Shown here: in pieces, positions 52,713 to 63,081 of the stretch
Numbering within the stretch: position 1 is the first letter of the stretch
Layout: each line of letters opens with the position of its first letter
Assembly (NCBI GenBank): GCA_036365455.1
Contig: JAWQUS010000023.1
Location: 4,650,001-4,714,000 of the forward strand
Reading direction: 5' to 3'
DNA from: Macrosoma leucophasiata
Taxonomy: Eukaryota > Arthropoda > Insecta > Lepidoptera > Hedylidae
DNA: 64,000 nucleotides
Notes under the pieces: model-generated
The model's database searches: none
What the model was told of the DNA's origin: nothing
Seen by the model: only the letters and a program-made list of their open reading frames with translations
Made by a program: the position numbers and the translations under genes

Positions 52713-53197
52713 CTTTTTATGTAATGGAAGTGGCAAACAAGCATGCAGTTCACATTGATGTGAAGTGATGACTGCAGCCTACACGAAGACCAAGGTCAAT
52801 ATTTTTTTTTACGCTTACCCTCAGATCCCCACACTAGGTATAAACCTGTATCGTGGGTGCCGTTGTACACACACAACACATACACAAACACCCAGACCCG
52901 AAACAAATATCTGTAGGTCATACAAATATTTGTCCCGGTGCGGGGATCGAACCCGCGACCCTTCGAATCAAACGGTGGTTTCGCACCGCTGGACTAACCG
53001 GGTCGTCGAAAAAATGCAGATGCGTTACCACTCCTGAGGCCTAAGGTGTCAGCCTATGTCGCGGAAATTACAGGGCCATACATTACCACCTGACCGGAAC
53101 ACGATAGTGTTGAACACTACAATTTAGCGGCAAGTATATTAGGAAATGCGGTGGTGCATACGCCCGCGAGCTCCGTCACTGGAGCTCTACCACCAGT
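52713..53197 (-). mobile_element. repeat A split by SINE-B
   Basis: Pieces 52713-52800 and 53009-53197 form one complete repeat A; the break is within 'aaggtcaa|aatgcag'. One flank reads tcaa and the other gaaaaaa, so the target duplication is unclear. Confidence 0.9.
52802..53008 (-). mobile_element. SINE-B, complete, nested in repeat A
   Basis: Poly-T side at 52802, then 'acactaggtataaacctg', and box B (reversed) 'ggggatcgaacccgcgacc'. Head ends 'aaccgggtcgtc'. Box B is intact here. Confidence 0.8.
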
Positions 53198-53426
53198 CAA
53201 ATGTAGTCATCATATAAATTCCATGCGTACCGCATTCTTGCTTGCCACATCTCTCTTACATAAAAATAATGTATTCAGCAATCTATACCTACCGCACAGT
53301 GAACGCACGTGAAGATACGGCATTTGAAATATTTATAGCTATGAGGAATCTTGTCTGTATAATTGCCTGTTCTTAACGTGTTTGCGTATCAGAACCTTCG
53401 CTCCCCTTTTGGATAAACAATGTAAA

Positions 53427-53804
53427 TAACGTTTTCGTAGGTTTTCGCGAGCTTCATACATTGTAGAAATTAAACTTGCGGATTTTCTCGCGTATACAAC
53501 ACTTCCAAACTTCTTCATACACCCGACGTTTTGGTCGCTTTCCAGCTACCGTGGTCACGGGCTGAATAAATCGACGATGTTCAGCCTGGTCTTATATAGC
53601 TGAGACAGAACACAACCCTAGTGCGATGTAAACTACTAGTGGCGCTATCTAGCGATAAATTACTGAAGCTATATAAGACCAGGCTGAACATCGTCGAATC
53701 AGTCAGCCCGTGACCACGGTAGCTGGAAAGCAACCGAAACGTCGGGTGTATGAAGAAGTTTGGGAGTGTTGTATACGCGAGAAAATCCGCAAGTTTAATT
53801 TCTA
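53427..53804. mobile_element. repeat N: Penelope-like inverted element, 12-bp target duplication
   Basis: Two ~140-bp arms (about 53464-53604 and 53666-53804) face each other around a 60-bp centre. Each carries 'agctggaaagc(a/g)accgaaacgtcgggtg' on one strand or its reverse. AAACAATGTAAA flanks the element (53415-53426, 53805-53816). Long variable duplications plus inverted partial copies suggest Penelope-like or LINE-mediated insertion rather than a cut-and-paste transposon. Confidence 0.65.
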
Positions 53805-53829
53805 AAACAATGTAAAGTTAATTTTATTT

Positions 53830-54317
53830 TATTATGTTAAGTATATTTCCAAGTATCATACCTACGATCTTACAAACCTTCGAGAAGGATACATTAGATA
53901 CCCGAAACGACAATTACGGGAGAACAAATTCATTACCAATTCATTCTCACGGAATATAACGTTAATTGGGTTACATCCTAATTCGTAGAGTTAAAGATTT
54001 ATTTTCATGAATGTTCCTTGATTGGACAAAACAAAAGAACTGAAAAAACTTTACGTTAAAAGAAATAAAGTAGCTTTTCGCTTGGTTCCGGTGAAACGAA
54101 AGTTGATTAAAAAGTAATGTGTTGATCCAAACAAATTTGCACCTTGTTTCGCGGTGTTAAGGTTTCCTTTTTTTAATCTATCAACGTCAGGTATCCTTGT
54201 TACGCAAATTGGGTTCTTTTGTCTGTAACATTTGTAAGGATTTCTGTGAATGTGGAAATTGTTTTAGGCCGTGTTTACACTGTTCATTTTTGCATCATGT
54301 CAATTGTGGGTAAGCAT
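53830..54317. other. unassigned AT-rich stretch
   Basis: No element recognised. Confidence 0.3.
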
Positions 54318-54842
54318 GAAACGAAGGCCTCGGGTCGTAACGACCCCATTGCTCTCTAGTGGAGCAACCTCGAAACCTCCGGTCCTCCACTAGTCTAAAT
54401 GCAGTCAGGCAACCGAATAATGGTCGTCAAACCATTCAAATGATGTAGTAAATATAATAACGAGGGATGGTCAGAACTACAAAATCGATCGCCAATCCGC
54501 ATGCCACGCGTTAAAATTATGGTTTATACTCTCCGCCCGCATGAGAGTCGCTTAACCTGTGGCAACTCATCATATCATCCCATAACATCCCACAGGAACA
54601 TTTTTTCGAGATAAAAACTATCCCGTGTTAAACCAAGCTACCCCCTATGTGTGTGCCAAATTTCATGAAAATCGGTTCAGCAGTTTTTGCATGACGGAGT
54701 AACAAACAAACATACAAACTTTCGCATTCATAATATTAGTAGGATAGGATTCTACCCTAATGATACACAGCACTGTTGTAGGCGTCGTGGGGCAAGGCTT
54801 TGTCCAGCATTGGACGTGTTTCGGCTGGATGATGATGATGAA
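54318..54842 (-). repeat. repeat F, minus orientation, interrupted by a Helitron-like piece
   Basis: 'gggtcgtaacgaccccattgc', 'atcgccaatccgcatgcc' and, after the interruption, 'aaggctttgtccagcattggac' with (gat)n. The central 54545-54751 is the reverse of the Helitron-like sequence at 13499-13700 and ends 'cataatattagtagga'. Confidence 0.6.
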
Positions 54843-55013
54843 TTATTTTAAGTTCATAAGTAAGTCCATTAAAGAGTAACTAACCAAGTCAATATAAACC
54901 TGCCTTTACATAGCTGTAACTTAATTAAATTTTGAATAAAGAGTTTTTTTATGAATTCGTCAGCAATTGTTTAGTTTAGCGTGAAAAGGGTTGACTGAAC
55001 TGGATTTGAGGCG

Positions 55014-55310
55014 CTTTTTTTTTTTTTTTTTTTATGTAATGGAAGTGGTAAACAAGCATGCAGTTCACATTGATGTTAAGTGATGACTGCAGCCTATAGA
55101 CACCCACACAAAGACCAAGGTCAAAATGCAGATGCGTTACCACTCCTGAGGCCTAAGGTCTTATGCCTCTGTGCCGGAAATTACAGGGCCGTACATTACC
55201 ACCTGACCGGAACACGATAGTGTTGAACACTACCACTTAGCGGCAAGTATATTAGGTAATGCGGTGGTGCCTACGCCCGCGAGCTCCGTCACTGGAGCTC
55301 TACCACCAGT
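55014..55310 (-). mobile_element. repeat A, complete
   Basis: T tract 55014-55033; 'gcgctt' occurs just before it and again 12 bases beyond 'accagt', a possible target duplication. Confidence 0.9.
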
Positions 55311-55424
55311 AAAAATTATTCGCGCTTATTTTGTTAATATTTTTGTATGATATGCAAGTAGCAACAGACTAGTTTCGTGTTGTACATTCAATCCTGTTAC
55401 ACGTTGTATATTATTATTACCTGA

Positions 55425-55579
55425 CCCTTATTCATAAACGTACATTATATACATTTTAGCTGTGTTTTAGCTATAGAATGTTTTGTCTTTGTCAGTTGCA
55501 TTGTCAAATTTGCAGGATAGAAAAAGACAAAGGAGAGATTAGCAACACTTTAGCTAAAATACGTTTATGAATAAGAGGG
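55425..55579. mobile_element. TIR-H copy
   Basis: 'cccttattcataaacgtac' and the inverse 'acgtttatgaataagaggg'; the interior has the reversed 'tgtctttgtcagttgcattg' of copy 1. A 21-bp tandem of the left arm ('acattttagctgtgttttagct') is extra. Confidence 0.7.
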
Positions 55580-55675
55580 TTAGACTTTAGAAGAATCCTA
55601 TAAATGGAAAGAACCAATAAAAAAAACACTGTCTTTCCGCGGCATAAAAATAAGCAGTAAAATAACACGGGAGTC

Positions 55676-55761
55676 ACATTACTTGATCCGATTTCAATTT
55701 CGGAACGTTTTTATCGGGTATTTTATGGTAGAATAAATCTTGTGAATTTAATACTGAGTAA
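55676..55761 (+). repeat. short dispersed repeat, pair with 56781-56862
   Basis: Both contain 'gatccgattt.aattt.gg', 'ttttatcgg.tattttatg' and 'agaataaat..cttgaattt'. Possibly a LINE 3' tail. Confidence 0.5.
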
Positions 55762-55814
55762 AAGGTTTTTTGTGGTCTTACTATGAGTGGAAATGAGGTT
55801 TAAAGTCGACTGTT

Positions 55815-56002
55815 CATAACGTTTTCGTAGGTTTTCGCGAGCTTCATACATTGTAGAAATTAAACTTGCGAATTCTCGCGTATACAACACTGTTCTCTCT
55901 CAGCTATATAAGACCAGGCTGAACATCGTCGAATTAGTCAGCCCGTGACCACGGTAGCTGGAAAGCGACCGAAACGTCGGGTGTATGAAGAAGTTTGGGA
56001 GT
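55815..56002. mobile_element. repeat N, short copy, 10-bp target duplication
   Basis: Same 5' block as the copy at 53427 ('aacgttttcgtaggttttcgcg'), most of the left arm deleted, then the right arm to 'gaagaagtttgggagt'. GTCGACTGTT flanks both sides (55805-55814, 56003-56012). Confidence 0.8.
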
Positions 56003-56047
56003 GTCGACTGTTTAGTTATAAAATTGTAACGCAAATTTATAGCCAGA

Positions 56048-56560
56048 ACCTCTTTTTATGTTGATAGGTTGACAGACAAGCAAACGCGCCACCTGAAGGG
56101 AAGTGGTCACCGTCGCCTATGAACATTTACTACAACACGGGAGTTTATTTTTTTTTTGTTATTATGGCATCGCTATTACGCATATTGCCAGTGTCAAGTA
56201 AAGCGATATTTCGTATAGTATGATATGTAAGTATATAAGTTATCAAGTATAATATGTCAGTCAAGTGAGACAATCAAGTTATTCGAGTAAAGCGATGGCT
56301 TCTTTACCAGAACATTTACAATAAAGTTTTGGAGGCAACCTGAAAGGTCGTGTTTTCGCACTGTTATTCTATTTCACTATACACGGGCACTGTAATAAAC
56401 CTATATCAAACAAAATGCCACCAACTTTATTCAATATAACTTAAAAATACACCAAGCAAATGAAATAAAATAAGAGCACCATACGCCTCTTTCAAGGTTC
56501 CCGCCAAAACCTCAACACGGGAGTTACCAGCGCGCTACCAACCCTGGTGCCATTTATATT
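56048..56560 (-). repeat. Jockey-type LINE 3' end split by repeat L
   Basis: 56048-56145 and 56526-56560 are the reversed 3' UTR seen at 44107-44246 ('ttgacagacaagcaaacg', 'ccacctgaagggaagtgg', 'ccagcgcgctaccaaccc'). Confidence 0.75.
56146..56512 (-). mobile_element. repeat L, complete, 13-bp target duplication
   Basis: Poly-T side at 56146, far end 'gttcccgccaaaacct'. CAACACGGGAGTT at 56133-56145 and 56513-56525. Confidence 0.88.
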
Positions 56561-56867
56561 TATATTGAGTCGAGAGTTATTTTCAGGCTTACGTCCTACT
56601 CAACAGATGTCATGTTATTGTATCAACTTGTATAATTTGAATCGTTAGCCTGTTAAAATTTTGATCATGTAGGTACAATAATACCACTAACTGGATAATT
56701 TTTTATCGTATTGAATCGTGTCCTTTTAAATCAGAAACAAATGGCCATTATAAAAAAAATGTACCTAAATATTATTGTGTTTGGCTTACTAATTGATCCG
56801 ATTTTAATTTTGGTATGTTTTTATCGGATATTTTATGTTAGAATAAATGACTTGAATTTAACGTATC

Positions 56868-57011
56868 GTAACTTCACGCCTGTAATCCCCGAAGGGGTAG
56901 GCAGAGGTAAATGACTACACCATTATCTCTGATAACCCCCTTCCCGGTTATCGAACCTAGGGCCTCAGCGTAGTAGTAGTGGCCTGCTACCACTAGGCTA
57001 CCGAGGCAGTT
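56868..57011 (-). mobile_element. SINE-K with central deletion
   Basis: 'cttcacgcctgtaatccccg', 'aggcagaggtaaatgac', then directly 'cattatctctgataaccccc' and the reversed tRNA head 'ctaccactaggctaccgaggc'. The middle ~150 bp of the full SINE are missing. Confidence 0.75.
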
Positions 57012-58256
57012 ATAGATAACCTATATTCATGTTTTTTTTTTCCTATTTATATTACATAACATTATTATATTACATTTGTTGCATGCATGAGTTACATTTC
57101 TAACGTGGCTCCTTAGTAATCTAGGAAAGGGCAAGAGGACTGACACAAGTTTATAATAATATCTTTTTTTCATTTATTATTTTATTTATATTTTTTTTTG
57201 TTTGTTTATTTATTTTTTCTTTTTAATATTATACTTATTTTCTTTTATTACTTTATTGAAAAAAAAATATTATAATTTAAGTTGGTAGTTTAAACAAAAA
57301 TAAAAAAAAATAAGTAAATAGTGTTCAATGTTGCGGTATTAATACATAACCGCAGTGTACGCAGGAAAAAAACTATATTCATCAATTTCATTTGAAGGAA
57401 AGGAATGATAGGAGATTGGTTGTCTCATGTATTTGTAAGTTGTATACAAGTCAGAAAAAATAATTTTATTTCAACGTGATCAAAAGAAAATATACGCTAA
57501 GTTTCTTGCAAACTTCCTTGTTTAAAACTTTGCTCTTTAAACAGAGACAAACTTGGACTGCACCTTTTCTTTGTGTCTACATTTTAAAAACTATAGCAGA
57601 AAGCAGGTACAATTAAAGAATTATGGCAAGTTTTATACATTGATTTCTACATAAAAAGTTAGAAAAAGGTACAAGGACGGAGGTAAAACGGATTAGAAAT
57701 ATTATCTAGGGAATCTTAAGAACATTTTCTGGTGTTTAAAATATTTTTAAATCACCGGAATAAGAATCGTCTTTCCTAACAACAGTAGAAGCACTCCATA
57801 CTAAAGTTCAATTGCAAACTTTTTATTCCGGGGAGTTAAAAATATTATAAGTATCAGAAAATGTTGTTTAAGTTCACTAAATAATATTTCTATGCTGATT
57901 TACCGTGTACCTTTTTTTCATTTTTTCTGTACAAATCTTGCCATGAACCTTTAAAAACATATATTTATATGATTTAACTTGACCTACCCTTATTGTGGAC
58001 CTTTAATTAGAAAGTTAACTTCAACCAAAAGACAATCTACTATCAAAAGTGTGGACAAAAACCCAAAGCCCCTGAAGATGCTTACAATAGTGTTGTGCAT
58101 CGTTAGGGGATAACGTGTAAAGATCGCCGTGTTTGACTTACGGACTGGTGATCGCCTGGGCCAGTTTAATCACGAGACTCTGCTAACCAATCTGAGTCCT
58201 TGCATTTTCCGCCTATGGGCATGATTTTTCCCCCATTACTGGGTTTGCTGACTGCG
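57012..58256. other. AT-rich stretch without recognised element
   Basis: Long A/T tracts at 57170-57320. No repeat family, no coding frame. With 58470-59620 it is the quietest part of the window and the best candidate for old unique DNA. Confidence 0.4.
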
Positions 58257-58463
58257 ATGGTAGTGTTCAGCACTATCGTGTTCAGGTCAGGTGGTAATGT
58301 ATGGCCTTTTAATTTCCGGCACAGAGGCATAACACCCTAGGCCTCAGGAGTGGTAACGCATCTGCATTTTGACCTTGGTCTTTATGTGGGTGTCTATAGG
58401 AGGCAGTCATCACTTAACATCAATGTGAACAGAATGCTTGTTTGCCGCTTACATTAAAAAAAA
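58257..58463 (+). mobile_element. repeat A, 5'-truncated
   Basis: Starts at 'gatggtagtgttcagcac', runs to an A tail; 'ataggaggcagtc' has a change in the otherwise invariant 'ataggctgcagtc'. Confidence 0.85.
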
Positions 58464-59623
58464 TAGGGGAATAATTCTTCTCGTAAGGTGATGACGTCAC
58501 GTCATTGGCATGAGAAATTGAACATAGAAATCCGGGCAAAGTAGCCAGCCCCAGTATATCTTGGTCTTGACTTGTGACAGTTGAAGAACAACAGAGTCTA
58601 GTCTAGACGGCAATTAGTTGAACTTACACCCATTAATACTTATAAGTGTGTTACTAATAGTAAGAGTTAGGCGATGAATTAGACTTAAGGTTGATTTACC
58701 ACGCAATAACAAAGGTTAAGCGCCTTTATGTTGTCCTAAATCACAGACTGAATTATGTATTATACTGCTATATGTATATGTTTAATATGATTAAGTCTGA
58801 AAGCAACATAGCAAACTTATAAAAATCTTTGCATTATTGTGTTATTTATGAAAAGTGAACTTTGACTATAGAACCAGGTACCTATTAGTGTTGTACAAAC
58901 CCTTTTCACTATACTTTATTGAATATTATATCAAACTGGAATAATTTTGTAAAATCAACCCGAACTTTCGGTCGCTTTTCTTAATACGACTTGTAAGGGC
59001 CGTTTAGAGCCGTTTCATAACTTGCAATTTTGAGAATGTAGATAATCTTAAAAGCTAACGATAACGTTTGACTAATGTTGTGGCCTATATCGATCTCGCT
59101 CGTTGATTCAAATAAACTGCTGAGATATTAAAAGAAAACAGTCCTATCCTCTTCATATCCTCTTCATAGAACAAGATATACCTACCGAGGAACGCAATAT
59201 TCGATTTCAATCCATTTTCAATGACTTTCGATCCGTTTGTAAAAAAGGCGTCGCAGTAGCAAATCTACGGATTAATTTGCTGTCCGTTGTTATGGAATGC
59301 TGACAACTGATCTATCAAAAGATCGTTCGCAATCTAGATTGGTGCAATCTACTAGTCTACGCTTTGAACCAATCAATCGATTGGATGGGTCGAAGGAGCC
59401 AGATTATCTGTCAACGGGTCGTCATTGATTCGGTTCCTTGCGATCGAACGAACACCCTAGATATTGTTCCATAATAGTGAGGAACCTAACGCCACTGCAC
59501 AGCCAACAGAGCTTTTTTAATAACCGGATAACGCCATCAGACAAACTAAATTTATCACCATTAAAAAAAAATGTTACATAGAAAGGCACTTTGCTGTGAG
59601 GTCCATTTCTACGCGAATTATGA
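58464..59623. other. unassigned stretch
   Basis: No element or coding frame recognised. Confidence 0.35.
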
Positions 59624-59889
59624 GGGAGATACAGTGGCGGATTTACCCGCAGGCTAAGTAGGCTGGAGCCTAGGGCGGCAAATTTTAAGGGGCGGCAGAT
59701 TTAATTCATTTTTTTTAAATTTCTATTTATAAAATTCCTGTTAAAATTATTAAGGCTCAGATCATAGTACTCAATGATTATAACCATAAAAAAGTTGATG
59801 TAAGGAGGATGATGAAGCCTAAAACATAAAGTTGGAATGGTACTATTTATTTTTCGCAATAACACATATTATTTCATTAGTTATCAATG

Positions 59890-60511
59890 AAAGGTACACC
59901 ACTGACATAGAAAGAAGAGTGCTTGCTGGGAATCGCGTGAATGGAGCGTTGGGTAAGCTGCTAGAATCTAAACATCTCAGCCAGCGGGCTCGACTAGCCG
60001 TACATAATGCTGTACTTACTCCAACGCTTTTATATGGAAGCGAGAGCTGGGTATGCAGGAAAGAGCATGAAAGTAAGTTGGACGCGATCGAGATGAGATC
60101 TTTGCGCAAGATCTGCGGTGTATCACTCACCGATCGCGTCCGTAATGAAGATGTAAGAAAGAGACTTTGTGTGAATGATAGTATCGGTGTAAAAATGAAA
60201 AAAGGCATGCTCCGATGGTTCGGGTATATAGAAAGAATGTCGAATGAGCGAATGACTAAACAGATATACAATGCGAATGTGGATGGTTGCAGAGGCCCAG
60301 GAAGACCAAGGCTGACCTACCATGACCAAATAGGTCGAGTTCTGTCTGATGGTGGGGTCAAAAGTCTTAGGAATCGGCGTGCATGTATGAAGAGAATGAT
60401 GAAGGTAGACGAGGCACGAGAGGTTTGTCTGAACCGGGATATCTGGCGCTCTACACTCTCTGCCTACCCCGTTAGGGACCTGGCGTGAAGATACATACAT
60501 ACATACATACA
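59890..60511 (+). mobile_element. RTE LINE, 5'-truncated, 9-bp target duplication
   Basis: TTATCAATG at 59881-59889 and 60512-60520. Ends in (TACA)n after 'gacctggcgtgaagata'. The left end is a truncation within ORF2. Confidence 0.9.
59892..60488 (+). CDS. RTE LINE ORF2 C-terminal fragment (copy 2)
   Basis: About 199 residues from RYTTDIERRVLAG to AYPVRDLA, nearly identical to the copy at 18951. It keeps PTLLYGSESW, LRWFGYIERM and GPGRPRLTY and has no internal stop. The upstream ATG at 59832 lies in SINE-J sequence and is not a natural start. Inactive because the polymerase and endonuclease are absent. Confidence 0.8.
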   Translation, partial: RYTTDIERRVLAGNRVNGALGKLLESKHLSQRARLAVHNAVLTPTLLYGSESWVCRKEHESKLDAIEMRSLRKICGVSLTDRVRNEDVRKRLCVNDSIGVKMKKGMLRWFGYIERMSNERMTKQIYNANVDGCRGPGRPRLTYHDQIGRVLSDGGVKSLRNRRACMKRMMKVDEAREVCLNRDIWRSTLSAYPVRDLA

Positions 60512-60984
60512 TTATCAATGGATGTCGTTCACCGACCCTAAATCGGTTAAAATCAAAAACGGAAAGAAAAATTTGACGCATCGGTGTGGGACTTCGGTAG
60601 CTTGGTGGTAAAGCGGCTGGACTGGTTATCCTGAGGTCGCAGGTTCAATTCCTGCCCGAAGTCAATTTTTTCTTTCCATTTTTTCTTTAATTTCATAAAG
60701 TTGGAATTTTATTGATAGAAAATATAATGGATATGATTGTGGACTACGATATCAAAATATAGGGGCCCGTAAAAATGTTATAGCCTACCGGCGGCAAATT
60801 TGTAAATCCGCCACTGGGGAGATACAAGGCTTGAAAAAAGTTAAGAGCTTTGTGGATTACAGGAATATTGAAAAATCTATGTGATGCTAATGAATATTTT
60901 TAATCAACACAAAAAAACATTTGCCTATTTAAAAAAAATAACAATAAAAACGTAGCCCCACATCAGAGCCCCCATTTTTTTTCC

Positions 60985-61060
60985 TTTGGTTAAACCGTCT
61001 ACTGGTTGCCTAAAGGTCATTTATTCGAATCCCGCTCAAAGTCTAATTTTAATTTCTAAG
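60985..61060 (+). repeat. SINE-J-like scrap
   Basis: 'ggttgcctaaaggtcatttattcgaatcccgctcaaagtc' has a box-B-like core and the J-type 'aagtctaatttt' follow-on. Confidence 0.35.
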
Positions 61061-61081
61061 TTTTATTTCCTTGATAAACTC

Positions 61082-61200
61082 CAAGGTTGCCACAGGTAAT
61101 CAAGAGATGATCGTAAAAATCCCAATGTCATTCACGTCCCGACTTGGGGGTCGAATGGTCGCTCAAGTATTCCAGTAGTGACCTGCTACCACTACGAAGA
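61082..61200 (-). repeat. SINE-K fragment
   Basis: 'gtgacctgctaccacta' and 'ttgggggtcgaatgg' are a decayed, reversed K head. Confidence 0.45.
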
Positions 61201-61219
61201 TTTTTTATATTCTGCTTTT

Positions 61220-61820
61220 TAGAGTTCCCTAGTAAACAAAGAACCCTTATAGATTCGCCATTTCCGTCTGTCTGTCTGACTGTCCGTCCGTCCGCGGTTT
61301 GGTAGAAAAACTGTTGGTACTAGGGATTTAAAATTTGGCACAAGTGATACATCATAATCACGCCGACAAAGTGATACAATAAAAATATGTAAAAAAATCA
61401 TATAATGCGAGTACCTATATTTTTTTACTTTTTATATTCTTTATAGTGTGGTATATCGTTTGGATAGGTCTTTTAATGTAAGGAGTGTGCTAAAATAATT
61501 TTTAGATTTAATAAACTGTTCGTGACTTAATAAGCTTTAAAGTGCCAATTTTCGTTAGAGTCCCCCCCCCCTCTACAAACTAAACGGTTGTTGTTAGTAA
61601 TTCAAACGTTACGGCGATAGTAGCTACATATAACGAAATTAAAAGGAAAACTATCACACTTAAGTTGGCAAGTAATAGTCGACCAAATGTAATACTCGAA
61701 ATTTTTGGACAACTCCATAGAAAATATTTATTTACTCTTTTAATTGCATTACTCAAACCTAAAAACTACGGAACCCTACAATGCACGTGGCCCGACATGC
61801 ACTTGACCGGTTTTTATTTA
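61220..61820 (-). mobile_element. repeat D, uninterrupted copy
   Basis: Reference for the family: on the minus strand from 'accggtcaagtgcatgtcgg' to 'ttactagggaactctaaaaa'. Contains 'attggcactttaaagc', a C-run at 61564-61572 and '(acag)n'. No open frame longer than 60 codons. Confidence 0.75.
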
Positions 61821-62159
61821 TAAATGTTGTATTGCCTTTCTCAGGTAAGTTTTGGGAGTTCACCAAGCTTTAATGAAAATTGAAAGTTACAATAATGAGC
61901 TGCACTTCAAATGTAAGTATTTTCCGATTATAAATTACAGGAACATTGACATGACATGTGAGGAAACAAGTTCCACTTACCTATCTTCACAAATGAATTT
62001 CATCTAGGTATTATACTATATTATAGCGAAATCTAAGCCTTCATACCTTAGCTTAATTATTCAAAAGGGCAAAACCGCCAGCGTTTTACCGACCACCTGG
62101 GAGTAATGAACTGGACGGTGTTTTAAACCAGATTACATTTATTCGTATGTTTACACAAT

Positions 62160-62307
62160 GTGGTGCGGTCAAAAGTCTTCGGCGTGCATGTATGAAGAGA
62201 ATGATGAAGGTAGATGAGGCACGGGGGTGCGTCTGGACCGGGATATCTGGGGCTCCACACTCTCTGCCTACCCCGTTAGGGACCTGGCGTGAAGATACAT
62301 ACAAACA
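62160..62307 (+). mobile_element. 148-bp RTE LINE 3' insertion, 10-bp target duplication
   Basis: Contains the last ~40 codons with internal losses and 'gacctggcgtgaagatacatac', flanked by TTTACACAAT (62150-62159, 62308-62317). An example of extreme 5' truncation. Confidence 0.85.
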
Positions 62308-62350
62308 TTTACACAATATGAAGAAAGTATTTGTATAAAGTAATGTTTTT

Positions 62351-62395
62351 TACTTTGGTAGAGTTCCAGTGTACGAGCGTAGCCACCACCAATTT
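62351..62395 (+). repeat. repeat A' 5' scrap
   Basis: 'ggtagagttccagtgtacgagcgtag' resembles the A' 5' end. Confidence 0.45.
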
Positions 62396-62436
62396 GTTAA
62401 TAAATAATAGTTTAATTTGATTTAAATAATAATTTC

Positions 62437-63081
62437 ACTGGTGGTAGAGCTCCAGTGACGGAGCTCGCGGACGTAGGCACCACCGCATTACCTGATATAT
62501 GTATGTATCTTCACGCCAGGTCCCTAACGGGGTAGGCAGAGAGTGCAGAGCGCCAGATATCCCGGTTCTGACAAACCTCTCATGCCTCGTCTACTTTCAT
62601 CATTCTCTTCATACATGCACGCCGATTCCTAAGACTTTTGATCCCACCATCAGACAGAACTCGACCTATTTGGTCATGGTAGGTCAGTCTTGGTAATTGA
62701 ACATCCTGCACATTTGACAATGCAACTGACAAAGACAAAGCATTCTATAGCTAAAACGTAGGTATCTAATGTATCTATGTGTTTATGAATAAGGAGGTTG
62801 AAATTTAGCACAAGTAAGTAATACCAGAAATAGAAACCTGAAAAAAATATTTATTTAGGGTACCACCCCTACATGTAACGCGCGGACATTTTTACCTGAT
62901 ATACTTGCCGCTAAATGGTAGTGTTCAGCACTATCGTATTCCGGTCAGGTGGTAAGGTGCAGCCCTGTGATTGCCGGCACAGAGGCATAACACCTTAGGT
63001 AGGCCTCGGGAGTGGTAACGCATCTGCGTTTTGTCCTTGGTCTTTGTGTGGGTGTCTATAGGCTGCAGTCATCACTTAACA
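62437..63081 (+). mobile_element. repeat A split by a chimeric insertion
   Basis: 62437-62499 is the 5' hairpin region; 62894-63081 continues the same copy to 'cacttaacatg'. The 10-bp ACCTGATATA is repeated at the break. The polyA tail is lost. Confidence 0.9.
62500..62893 (-). mobile_element. chimeric RTE insertion (394 bp)
   Basis: Plus strand starts 'tgtatgtatcttcacgccagg' (reversed RTE 3' end), continues through reversed codons to about 62700, then TIR-H sequence ('acatttgacaatgcaactg' to 'gaataaggagg') and a repeat D scrap ('ttatttagggtaccacccc'). One pair of target duplications (62490-62499, 62894-62903) encloses all three parts. Confidence 0.75.

Larger units (their letters stand above)
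59839..60693 (+). mobile_element. SINE-J with 14-bp target duplication, split by an RTE LINE
   Basis: CATAAAGTTGGAAT flanks it at 59825-59838 and 60694-60707. After removing the LINE, the SINE is ~224 bp: a 5' part with 'tatttttcgcaataacacat', then 'gatgtcgttcaccgaccctaa', then the tRNA-like part with box A 'ggtagcttggtggtaaagcgg' and box B 'ggttcaattcctgcc' at ~60595-60660, and a pyrimidine-rich end. The tRNA-like segment lies in the 3' half, which is unusual for a SINE. Confidence 0.7.
59632..60816. mobile_element. hAT-type element with perfect 8-bp target duplication, carrying nested SINE and LINE
   Basis: Terminal inverted repeats CAGTGGCGGATTTAC and GTAAATCCGCCACTG-type end; GGGAGATA at 59624-59631 and 60817-60824. 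No transposase. Subtracting the insertion at 59839-60693 leaves ~320 bp. Confidence 0.85.

Noticed and set aside
53690..53760. Hammerhead ribozyme around CCGAAACGTC
   Set aside because: GAAAC and GTC are there, but I find no CTGATGA core at the required place. A covariance search would be needed to support it.
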